Origin: Nitrospirota bacterium | Lineage (GTDB): Bacteria > Nitrospirota > JAOUDF01 | Length of the DNA stretch: 23,526 bases | Reading direction: 5' to 3' | Assembly (NCBI GenBank): GCA_029859385.1 | Contig: JAOUDF010000015.1 | Span: 1-23,526, forward strand | Shown: piece after piece, positions 8,581-15,732 of the stretch | How the letters are laid out: each line of letters starts with the position of its first letter | How positions within the stretch are numbered: position 1 is the first letter of the stretch | The notes under the pieces: generated by a model | The model's input: only the letters and a program-made list of their open reading frames with translations | The model's database searches: none | What the model was told of the DNA's origin: nothing | Program-made: the position numbers and the translations under genes

Positions 8581-9717
8581 TCACCGCCGGATACCGTCCT
8601 TACCGACTCTTGTGTAAAGCTCCTCATACTTGCGTGTCTGATCCTCGAAACCGAAAATGGCCCGGACTCTCTCATGCCCCTTTTCGCCCATCTCGCGGCG
8701 TAGATCGGGATCACCTGCCAGCCTGAGGATATGCTCCGCCATCTTCTCCGTCTCCTCGGGCCTAGTCAGGAATCCGCTCACTCCGTCCTCCACAACTTCC
8801 GGGGTCCCTCCCACGGCCGTTGCCACCACAGGCTTCTTTACTGCATAGGCCTCGAGAACCACGTTAGGCAGCCCTTCGGTGAAAGACGGCAGAACAAATA
8901 TATCCGCCTCGGCCATCGACGATTTGACATCTTTTCTGAAACCCGGGAAAAAGAACTTCTTTTCGAGTCCGGCCTGCCTTACCCTGGCTTCGAGCTCACC
9001 CCTGAGAAAACCCTCACCGAATACGGTGAAGGCTACGTCATGCTTCTTTTGAGTCACCAGTTTCGCTACATCAATAAGCCCACCGTAGTTCTTCTCGGGG
9101 CTCAACCTGCCCGCCGACATGACCAGAATATCGGCCTCCCCGAGGCCGAGCTCACGCTTCAGGTTGCCAGTCTTTTCCGGTGGCCTTGCACCATTGAGGT
9201 CTATACCATTATGAATAACGGAAACCTTTTCCACCGGGATAGCCAGATCGAGTATCTTCTTCTGTTGCCCCTCCGAAACCGCCACGATATGGTCGGCAAA
9301 CTTCAGGAATGCCCGATCGAGCTTTTCATAGAAGCGCACCCGTGGAGTTTCCCATGTCCATCCTCGCGATATCGCGATCATCGGTATACCCGCCATCCAT
9401 GACGCCAGCCTTCCGACAACATTGGATTTAAAACCGTGGACGCAGAGGATGTCTATCTTCTCATCCTTGAGCATTGATGCCAGTTCGGTGATGGTCCGCG
9501 GGTTGAACGCCCCCTGGGCCAGTATCTCACGGGTCGGTATTTTGAGTTCTCTTGCCTTTTCAATAATCTCGCTGGACCGGCCTTCTTCTTTATACGAGGC
9601 AAGAAGAAACCGGTATCGGTCGGGATCAAGCCGAAGGGCATGCGCCAGTATCTGCCTTTCGGGACCGCCGAAGAAATTTGATGCGATAAGGTGGAGAATA
9701 TTTTTTTTCTGTCCCAT
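8581..9717 (-). CDS. Family 4 glycosyltransferase
   Basis: A 378-residue GT-B enzyme. The N-terminal domain has NILHLIASNFFGGPERQ (GG loop) and the signature ILCVHGFKSNVVGRLASW. The C-terminal domain has SVIHNGIDL, MSAGRLSPEKNYGGLID, FTVFGEGFLRGELE and the EX7E motif in FTEGLPNVVLEAYAVKKP, followed by VVATAVGGTPEVVEDG. This is a standard retaining GT4 enzyme for one EPS glycosidic bond. I prefer ATG 9717, which starts five bases after the upstream stop and has GAGGG close in front of it. The frame also permits TTG at 9726, but that would overlap the upstream stop and has no ribosome site. It is paralogous in fold to the next GT4 gene but clearly different in sequence, so each probably makes a different linkage. 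Confidence 0.9.
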   Translation of the reverse strand: MGQKKNILHLIASNFFGGPERQILAHALRLDPDRYRFLLASYKEEGRSSEIIEKARELKIPTREILAQGAFNPRTITELASMLKDEKIDILCVHGFKSNVVGRLASWMAGIPMIAISRGWTWETPRVRFYEKLDRAFLKFADHIVAVSEGQQKKILDLAIPVEKVSVIHNGIDLNGARPPEKTGNLKRELGLGEADILVMSAGRLSPEKNYGGLIDVAKLVTQKKHDVAFTVFGEGFLRGELEARVRQAGLEKKFFFPGFRKDVKSSMAEADIFVLPSFTEGLPNVVLEAYAVKKPVVATAVGGTPEVVEDGVSGFLTRPEETEKMAEHILRLAGDPDLRREMGEKGHERVRAIFGFEDQTRKYEELYTRVGKDGIRR

Positions 9718-9722
9718 AACCC

Positions 9723-10937
9723 TCAATTACGTGGGGTTCTGGCCCATGCATTGTTGTTGATGTCCATTAAGCCGGCCAGTGTAATTCCTATCAATCTCGC
9801 CACGGTAAACGGGGTCCTGAGTAAAAGGCCCAGCCTTTTAAACGACAACCCAAGCACCGCTATGCCGACTGAGAAATATACGATGTTAAGCGCGATAAAC
9901 CCCAGACTTCCCAGCAGTAGAATAAGGGAGAACTGCGTCGGAGCAAAGCAGAAAGAGGTAATGCTCGCGACAGCAGCAATCGCAAGAAAGAGAATAAGCA
10001 GCGGCCGACTGAGTACCAGCAAGGTCCAACCTGCATCGAAGAGCTGAAGATTCTTTTTTACGAGGCCATCTCGCATGAGACCGAGCGCCTGTGTCTTGCC
10101 GAGATTCAGATTACCCGTTGCCCAGCGTTTTCTTTGAACAGTAAGTTGTCCCACCGTTGCGGGGAAATCAGACAATACCTGTGTCTCGCTGGAAAAATCT
10201 ACTCTTACGCCATGCCTGATTAATCCGATGGAATACTCAACATCTTCAACAATTGAATGCGCCCCCCAAGGATGCTCAGACAACACAGCCTTCTTTATCG
10301 CCATTCCTGTTCCCCGCAGGAGAATTGCCAGGCCGAGCCGTGATTTTGATGCATAAAACAGGTCATTTTCTATTGTATTGCCGACAGCTTGGGCATAACT
10401 CAGCGGGCTTTCATCCGGATTCGCAACAACGTATCTGCTCTGCACTGCGCCTGCTCCTTTAGCAAAACTCGCAGCAAAAACCTTCAAGGCATTTTGTTCA
10501 AGCATACAGTCCGCATCCAAGATCACAAATGCGTCAATATTGTCCTTGAGCTGGTCAATCGCCCATTCCAGCGCATACCCCTTGCCTCGTTTTATATCAT
10601 CATATCGTTCGAGACACAGAACACCATGCTGTCTAACTATCTCAGCAGTACGGTCAGAGCAGTTGTCGGCCACTACACAGACCTTGTAGTGACTCTCAGG
10701 ATAATCAAGTCTCGCACATGACAGAAGGGTTTTTGAAATATTGCCTTCTTCATTATGAGCAGGTATCAGAATGATAAATTGACAGTCGGTTGGCTGATTG
10801 CTTGTGTTTGATTTCCGGGGACGGGGAAATGCGGTCACGAGGAGAAAACAATTATACGCACTGATCAGCATCGCCGGGACAAGGAACAGAATCCCGACAA
10901 CCTGAATCATTGTAATAACAACTTCTTCTATGGCCAT
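9723..10937 (-). CDS. Membrane-bound family 2 glycosyltransferase, processive type
   Basis: The 404-residue protein has one N-terminal membrane helix (about 8-36), a cytoplasmic GT2 domain, and three or four helices in the last 110 residues. The catalytic elements are all present: IPAHNEEGN (58-66), VVADNCSDRT, VILDADC with DAD at 141-143, IVEDVEYS with ED at 231-232, and QRKRW (268-272). This set matches cellulose/hyaluronan/poly-GlcNAc-synthase-like enzymes that work at the inner membrane. In an EPS cluster that also has Wzx/Wzy-like genes, it may instead add a single sugar to a lipid carrier. ATG 10937 is used; the upstream AGGA lies slightly far away. A 76-base gap separates it from the outer-membrane gene, and I see no promoter in that gap. 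Confidence 0.88.
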   Translation of the reverse strand: MAIEEVVITMIQVVGILFLVPAMLISAYNCFLLVTAFPRPRKSNTSNQPTDCQFIILIPAHNEEGNISKTLLSCARLDYPESHYKVCVVADNCSDRTAEIVRQHGVLCLERYDDIKRGKGYALEWAIDQLKDNIDAFVILDADCMLEQNALKVFAASFAKGAGAVQSRYVVANPDESPLSYAQAVGNTIENDLFYASKSRLGLAILLRGTGMAIKKAVLSEHPWGAHSIVEDVEYSIGLIRHGVRVDFSSETQVLSDFPATVGQLTVQRKRWATGNLNLGKTQALGLMRDGLVKKNLQLFDAGWTLLVLSRPLLILFLAIAAVASITSFCFAPTQFSLILLLGSLGFIALNIVYFSVGIAVLGLSFKRLGLLLRTPFTVARLIGITLAGLMDINNNAWARTPRN

Positions 10938-11013
10938 AAAAGATCAATCCTGGCACTCAATATAATTTGCAGGGATTCTCCAGGCAAGCACCTCTGATAA
11001 CGCTTGAGAACGA

Positions 11014-12267
11014 TTAGAAACTGAATCGCGCCTGCAACCAGACTATGCTGTTTTGGTAACCATTGCCATCGATATTGGAGTCGCTCCAGTTCCAGGTATA
11101 GCCAAGGCTCACCGTGGTTATCTTGAACTCGTAGGATAACGAGGCCGTGACACTGTATCTGTCGACATCCTCCTTGTTGCCCGCCAAGGTCGCATCTTCA
11201 GACTCCGAGGTCGAATAGTTACCCGTCACATTCCCCTGTAGGCGCGGAGTAATCGGCATGCTGGTTGACAGCGTGACGCCTTTTTCCTTGTCCTTTCTGC
11301 TCTCGGTGTTGTATCGCCTTGTTGTTTCGTAGACGGACAACGATATTGGCACTTTTCCCGTGTAGGTGATGCCGGCGTTAGTGGTCTGCGCCTTGTAGCC
11401 ACCTACGTTTGCCGAGACCGAGAAGTTCCTGGAATAGCCCGCGCTGAGCAAAAAGAGCGGGGAAACCTGGTAGTCGGCCTTAATATCCCACGTCGTTGAG
11501 TTGAACTCCCCCTGGTTGTCATAATCGAACCAGGTCTTACCCACGTTGCCGCCGAGCGTCACCCGTGGGGTTATCTTCCACGTCATTCCGATGCCTGCAC
11601 TCTGCCGGTCATAGTCTTCGGTATTCTGCAACCTGCTGATCAGGTAGTTATAGGTCGCCGTCGTAGTAACCCGGGGGGACAGCTCATATGAAATACCCGC
11701 GGTAAACAGATGGTTTCGGGCGTCATCACCTTCTCTCTTCCGGTAGGAAAGGTCTTCATACTGGTACCCGGCGTTGAGCTTGACGGTACTTCCCAGGGGA
11801 ATGACGGCATAAGGATTGATTATCAAATGGTTCAGGTCGCTCATATTGGAGATGTAATTGTCCAGCGCAACCTGCCTTCTCGACTCTATGGGAACCCGCT
11901 TGTATTCATCTGAAATTTTGAGAAACAGGATATCCCGGTACGGAGAGAGCGTCGCTCCCAGCTTTATCCGCTGGGTCTCCCGCAGGCTTGTCTCATTTTG
12001 TTCCGAGTGGTCGCTATAGAGACGAAAGTTGAGGCCGTAGTCGAGGGAAACGTCCAGTATTTTCGAGCCATAACGCAGGTTCAGTGCCGGGTTCACCGTG
12101 GTAATAAAATCATCTTCCTTGTTCGAAGAGGTGAGGTAGATGTTGTTGTTGTATTCCTCGCGGACACTGACGCTCGGCTTCAGTTTCAGTTCGGCCTGTA
12201 CGGATGAGACAGAGAGCGCGAACACAAACAATGCCAGCCCGGAAACAACTCTTCCGAAATATTTCAT
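11014..12267 (-). CDS. Exosortase/PEP-CTERM-associated outer-membrane beta-barrel protein
   Basis: The 417-residue protein starts with a clear signal peptide (MKYFGRVVSGLALFVFALS, cleavage expected after VQA at 25). The rest is a run of alternating hydrophobic/polar strands with many aromatic girdle residues. It ends in an aromatic ARFSF, the C-terminal phenylalanine typical of BAM-inserted outer-membrane barrels. It resembles the TIGR03016-type proteins found next to the tyrosine kinase in exosortase EPS loci. The probable job is a polymer or partner channel in the outer membrane, inferred from position rather than known biochemistry. It begins three bases after the kinase stop with AAAGGCG as ribosome site. 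No cysteine occurs in the mature part. Confidence 0.85.
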   Translation of the reverse strand: MKYFGRVVSGLALFVFALSVSSVQAELKLKPSVSVREEYNNNIYLTSSNKEDDFITTVNPALNLRYGSKILDVSLDYGLNFRLYSDHSEQNETSLRETQRIKLGATLSPYRDILFLKISDEYKRVPIESRRQVALDNYISNMSDLNHLIINPYAVIPLGSTVKLNAGYQYEDLSYRKREGDDARNHLFTAGISYELSPRVTTTATYNYLISRLQNTEDYDRQSAGIGMTWKITPRVTLGGNVGKTWFDYDNQGEFNSTTWDIKADYQVSPLFLLSAGYSRNFSVSANVGGYKAQTTNAGITYTGKVPISLSVYETTRRYNTESRKDKEKGVTLSTSMPITPRLQGNVTGNYSTSESEDATLAGNKEDVDRYSVTASLSYEFKITTVSLGYTWNWSDSNIDGNGYQNSIVWLQARFSF

Positions 12268-12270
12268 CAG

Positions 12271-13116
12271 TTACGCCTTTCTCGGATAGCCATATCCATA
12301 CCCTTGATAGTGGTTGCTTGTACTGGCTCCTTCCGTGGCGTTATAGACCAGCCCCAACACCTTGCTGTCCCTGAGAGTAACAAGGGCTTCCCTGACATCC
12401 TTCTGAGAGGCCAAATCTTCCTTGACCACAAAAAGAACACCATCAACCATTGTCGCCAGAGAATGGGCCTCGGCAAAAAGGAGTACCGGAGGGGTATCGA
12501 TTATGATATAGCGGTCGGGATACCGGTGCTTTATCTCTGTGATGAATTCTCTCATCCTTCCGGAGGAGAGCAGTTCGGCGGGATTGGACACAGGAGCGCC
12601 TGAGGACAGAAAAACCAGCTTGCCCACGCCCGTCTTTATCAGCACGTCTTTGATATCGACACTGCCCGCAAGGCACTCAGAGAGGCCCGGTCCCGCCGTA
12701 ATGCCAAGATAGGAATCAAGAGACGGCCGCCTCAGGTCGGCATCGACCAGCATGACCGTATGGTCGTATTCCTGAGCAAGAGAGATAGCCAGGTTGAGAG
12801 CGGTAATACTCTTCCCTTCACCTCCGATAGCGCTTGCAACCATGAGGGTATTGCAGGACTGTCCGCTGTTGGTGATCTTTACCACCATCGACTTGAGCTT
12901 TCGGTACTCCTCCGCCACGGGAGAATAGGTATCATTCAAGGTCACGAGGCAGGGGCTGTCTCCTTTGATGGCCGTATCTCCCTTGAAAATGGACGCATCG
13001 ACAGGCTGCTGCTCCGCAAGTCTCTTTTCAATCGGTTCCTGTGGCCGTTCGGTTGAAGCCGGCGCCGATTCCCTTAGTTGGTTCGCTTTTTCAAGGGCCT
13101 TTTCTATCCTGCTCAT
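12271..13116 (-). CDS. Exosortase-associated BY-type tyrosine kinase (CpsD/CapB-like)
   Basis: The 281-residue protein is the separate cytoplasmic kinase partner of a Wzz-type membrane protein. It has a Walker A loop SAIGGEGKS (95-103), Walker A' VMLVDADLRRP (121-131) and Walker B YIIIDTPP (203-210). A C-terminal tyrosine cluster has Tyr at 270, 273, 275 and 277 (YQGYGYGYPRK), the usual autophosphorylation tail. It resembles the TIGR03018-type kinases of exosortase loci. Cycles of phosphorylation are known in this family to control polymer length and export. About 50 N-terminal residues (MSRIEKALEKAN and a Pro/Glu-rich linker) precede the core. It follows the chain-length gene by 59 bases with GGGAAGGG upstream of the ATG. 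The first Walker A residue is Ala rather than Gly, which is common in this family. Confidence 0.92.
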   Translation of the reverse strand: MSRIEKALEKANQLRESAPASTERPQEPIEKRLAEQQPVDASIFKGDTAIKGDSPCLVTLNDTYSPVAEEYRKLKSMVVKITNSGQSCNTLMVASAIGGEGKSITALNLAISLAQEYDHTVMLVDADLRRPSLDSYLGITAGPGLSECLAGSVDIKDVLIKTGVGKLVFLSSGAPVSNPAELLSSGRMREFITEIKHRYPDRYIIIDTPPVLLFAEAHSLATMVDGVLFVVKEDLASQKDVREALVTLRDSKVLGLVYNATEGASTSNHYQGYGYGYPRKA

Positions 13117-13175
13117 TTATCTTTTCCCTTCCCATATCTCACGTCGATCTTCAGCCTGACTACCTGAGTATTCAG

Positions 13176-14771
13176 CTATCCCCTGAGCAACCTATTAAAG
13201 ACAGAGTCGATAATTGTCACTCCCAGAAGCTCCAGGACCAGTGGCACGCAGACCAGCACAAGGAAACATCCCGCGGCTGCAGCATACAACACCTTGTCTT
13301 TCTTCGCTTCCTGCAACAGCACAACCTGATCGACCATTCTGGGGATCACGGCCAATACAGGCAATCCAAGGTCCTTGACCGACTGGACATCCTTGAACGA
13401 CGACCTGAAGAAATCCATTAAAAAGATTATGCCGAACCCACCGCCCAGACCTACAACAATCCCCATGAGGATCAGCATGATCCTGTTGGGGCTCACCGGC
13501 TTTTGGGAAAGAACCGCCGGGTCGACAATCCTGAACGTCGTCGATTTGTCCGAGACCTCCATCTGCTTGGAAATCTGCGATTGCTCAAGCCTTATCTTTA
13601 ACTGGTCGTAGACCGTCTTTTGCGCGTTGCGGTCGTTTTCAAGCTCGATGAGGCGTTTTTTCTCGGTGGGCAGGGAGCGCAGATCCGCCTCCCGCTGGCG
13701 TATCAACCCCGCCAGATGGCTCTGGTTCGCGTCCAGCGCGCTCAATTCGGATTCCGCCGCAAGATATTTGTCCTTAAGTTGCTGATAGGTCGGGTTGACC
13801 GTCGACAGGCTCTCTTCGCTGGAAGCATCATCGGTGTCGCCACTGTCCGTCGCAGACTTCTTCTGCCGCTTGAGGACCTCTATCTCTGTCTTCAGCTTGA
13901 CCACCTCGGGATAGTTGTCGGTAAATCTGACCAGCAGCTGCTTCAACCTTTCTTCAAGCTGCGCGATCTGCCGGTCCTTCGCGGTCATTGGGCCCCTCCC
14001 CTCCACCGAGCCGGTACGTCCGGAAGTAAACACCGGAATCATTGGTTCCTCGCCCTTGAGCTGCTTCCCGAGGCTGGCCTTCAGGGCAGCCAGTTCGTTC
14101 CTTCGCATGCGAATCTGCTCGATCTGGCCGTTATAGGTCCGGATTTCTCCAAGGATCGATGTCTCGTCCTTGGCAATGTATACCCCTTTTAGCTTGCGAT
14201 ACTCAATAATCTCCTGCTCAACCCTGTCCAGGTTCGCCTTTGCCTGGGCCACCTGCTCGTCAAGGAATGTCGAGGCACCGAAGGCCTCTTCTTTCTTTGC
14301 CGCTACGTTCATCTCGACATATTTGCTCACCAGTGTATTGATGTAATCCCGTGCTATCCTTGGGTTTTCATCCTGAAGCGACACCATGAAGATATTTTCC
14401 TTAAGCTTTAATTCTATGTTCGTCCGGCTCTGGAAATCGGTGATCGCTTTCTCGAAGTCGGCTGTCGTCTTCTTCTGAGCATCGATATCAAGGGCCTTCA
14501 GTGTTTCGGCAACAAGGCCCCTGCTCATCAAGGTATAACCGACGATCTTTACCCTGTCCCCCATCTCCGGAGTGATGGCGATCCCTTTGACCAGCTCCTT
14601 GATGACGTTGCTTTCCACAAAGATGGTGCTGGATGCCTCGTACTTCTTGGGCAGGAGGTAGCTCCCCCATACGATGACCGTCATGATACAGAGCGAGAGG
14701 ACAATAAAAAGCCGTCGCCTCTTGATGATCATCTTCAGATATTTTTGAAACTCGACAGTAGACTCTTCCAT
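13176..14771 (-). CDS. Exosortase-type EPS chain-length determinant (Wzz/PCP family)
   Basis: The 531-residue inner-membrane protein has a short cytoplasmic N terminus and a first helix at about 20-40. A large periplasmic domain follows, rich in coiled coil (about 165-420, including TFLDEQVAQAKANLDRVEQE and the block ending EVSDKSTTFRIVDPA). The proline-rich QKPVSPNR precedes a second helix (about 430-453). A third helix lies near the C terminus (about 494-518, LYAAAAGCFLVLVCVPLVLE). It resembles the TIGR03007-type chain-length proteins of exosortase loci, which work with the kinase encoded next. ATG 14771 has AAAGGAG seven bases upstream. The third helix after the LPVLAVIP segment is beyond the two-helix textbook PCP. 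No kinase domain is fused. Confidence 0.92.
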   Translation of the reverse strand: MEESTVEFQKYLKMIIKRRRLFIVLSLCIMTVIVWGSYLLPKKYEASSTIFVESNVIKELVKGIAITPEMGDRVKIVGYTLMSRGLVAETLKALDIDAQKKTTADFEKAITDFQSRTNIELKLKENIFMVSLQDENPRIARDYINTLVSKYVEMNVAAKKEEAFGASTFLDEQVAQAKANLDRVEQEIIEYRKLKGVYIAKDETSILGEIRTYNGQIEQIRMRRNELAALKASLGKQLKGEEPMIPVFTSGRTGSVEGRGPMTAKDRQIAQLEERLKQLLVRFTDNYPEVVKLKTEIEVLKRQKKSATDSGDTDDASSEESLSTVNPTYQQLKDKYLAAESELSALDANQSHLAGLIRQREADLRSLPTEKKRLIELENDRNAQKTVYDQLKIRLEQSQISKQMEVSDKSTTFRIVDPAVLSQKPVSPNRIMLILMGIVVGLGGGFGIIFLMDFFRSSFKDVQSVKDLGLPVLAVIPRMVDQVVLLQEAKKDKVLYAAAAGCFLVLVCVPLVLELLGVTIIDSVFNRLLRG

Positions 14772-14819
14772 TTTGCTCCTTTTACCTGCTTGCCGCCCGC
14801 CCCATGCAACCCATTAGCC

Positions 14820-15722
14820 TCAGAATATCCCTTCCTTCACAATCACATAGTCGCCGGGCCTTAGCTCTATATTCTGGCTCAGATCACCGTCTCTCATGAG
14901 ATCTTTTCCCTTGACCGTAATCTCTTTCATGGAACCGTCCGTATTCTTCCTCAACAGCACAACATTGTTCTCCTTGGCAAACTTGTTGAACCCGCCGGCC
15001 TCCATGATCAGGTCGAGGACCCTGAGCCCCTCGGTATAGCTGACATACTTGGGGGTGTTGACCGCCCCCATGATATAGATCTTGCTCAGCTGGTTGTCGG
15101 GTATGTAGATAATATCCTCGGGCTTCAGCATGATGTCCTTCGACAGGTCAAACTTTACAAAGAGGTCGTAGAAATTGATGTCGAGCTTCTTGCCGCCCCT
15201 CATCAGGTAGGCCTTGGCCAAGTCAGCCCCCTTGAGGCTCCCAAAGTTCGAAAGGAATTTCAGCAGGGTCGTCCGCCGCGGAAGATCATGGGCTCCGGAG
15301 CTGACTCCCTTGGTGATTTCAAGATTGCCCGACTGGCTCGGCTCCTGCCCCCCCGTCGTTACCCCCTGCCCAAAGAACAGATAGACCTTGCTGTTTTTGA
15401 TGTCGGCAACAGTGACCGTGACGATGGGCTTCTGGACAAAGTTCTGCAACTTCTCTGCGAGCTTTGAGCTCAGATCCATGGGAGTGAAACCTGAGGCAAT
15501 GACATCTCCTATGCCAGGGAGGGTAATCTTGCCGTCAGGCCTTACCTTGGCATCAACACTCAGCTCATTTACCCCCCAAACGGAAATCTTCAGGCCATCG
15601 CCGTCGCCGATCTTATAATCGTCATCAGCTGCGCAAATCGAGGCCGCAGTGAAAAGCAGTATAAATGCCGCATATGCCCCAAACAAACTCTTCCACCCAC
15701 CTGATTTTAGATGGCTGACCAT
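14820..15722 (-). CDS. Exosortase-type polysaccharide export protein (Wza/BexD family)
   Basis: The 300-residue protein has a signal sequence (about 1-32) and then the Poly_export domain (about 36-106, YKIGDGDGLKISVWG and KVRPDGKITLPGIGDV). An SLBB-type region follows (about 213-260, KIYIMGAVNTPKYVSYTEG then EAGGF), ending in ELRPGDYVIVKEG. It resembles TIGR03027-type export proteins. It should form the outer-membrane/periplasmic conduit with the Wzz-kinase pair. The frame is open to 15863, but the start is ATG 15722: AGGAGG lies seven bases before it, the signal peptide begins there, and the longer form would lie inside prsT. The signal ends TAASIC-AADDD, where a cysteine is present but the residue before it is Ile, so lipidation is doubtful. 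Confidence 0.92.
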   Translation of the reverse strand: MVSHLKSGGWKSLFGAYAAFILLFTAASICAADDDYKIGDGDGLKISVWGVNELSVDAKVRPDGKITLPGIGDVIASGFTPMDLSSKLAEKLQNFVQKPIVTVTVADIKNSKVYLFFGQGVTTGGQEPSQSGNLEITKGVSSGAHDLPRRTTLLKFLSNFGSLKGADLAKAYLMRGGKKLDINFYDLFVKFDLSKDIMLKPEDIIYIPDNQLSKIYIMGAVNTPKYVSYTEGLRVLDLIMEAGGFNKFAKENNVVLLRKNTDGSMKEITVKGKDLMRDGDLSQNIELRPGDYVIVKEGIF

Positions 15723-15732
15723 TCCGCTCCTC

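Noticed and set aside
8731..9402. Plus-strand ORF of 223 codons
   Set aside because: It is a shadow of the GT4 gene on the other strand, with no start signals.
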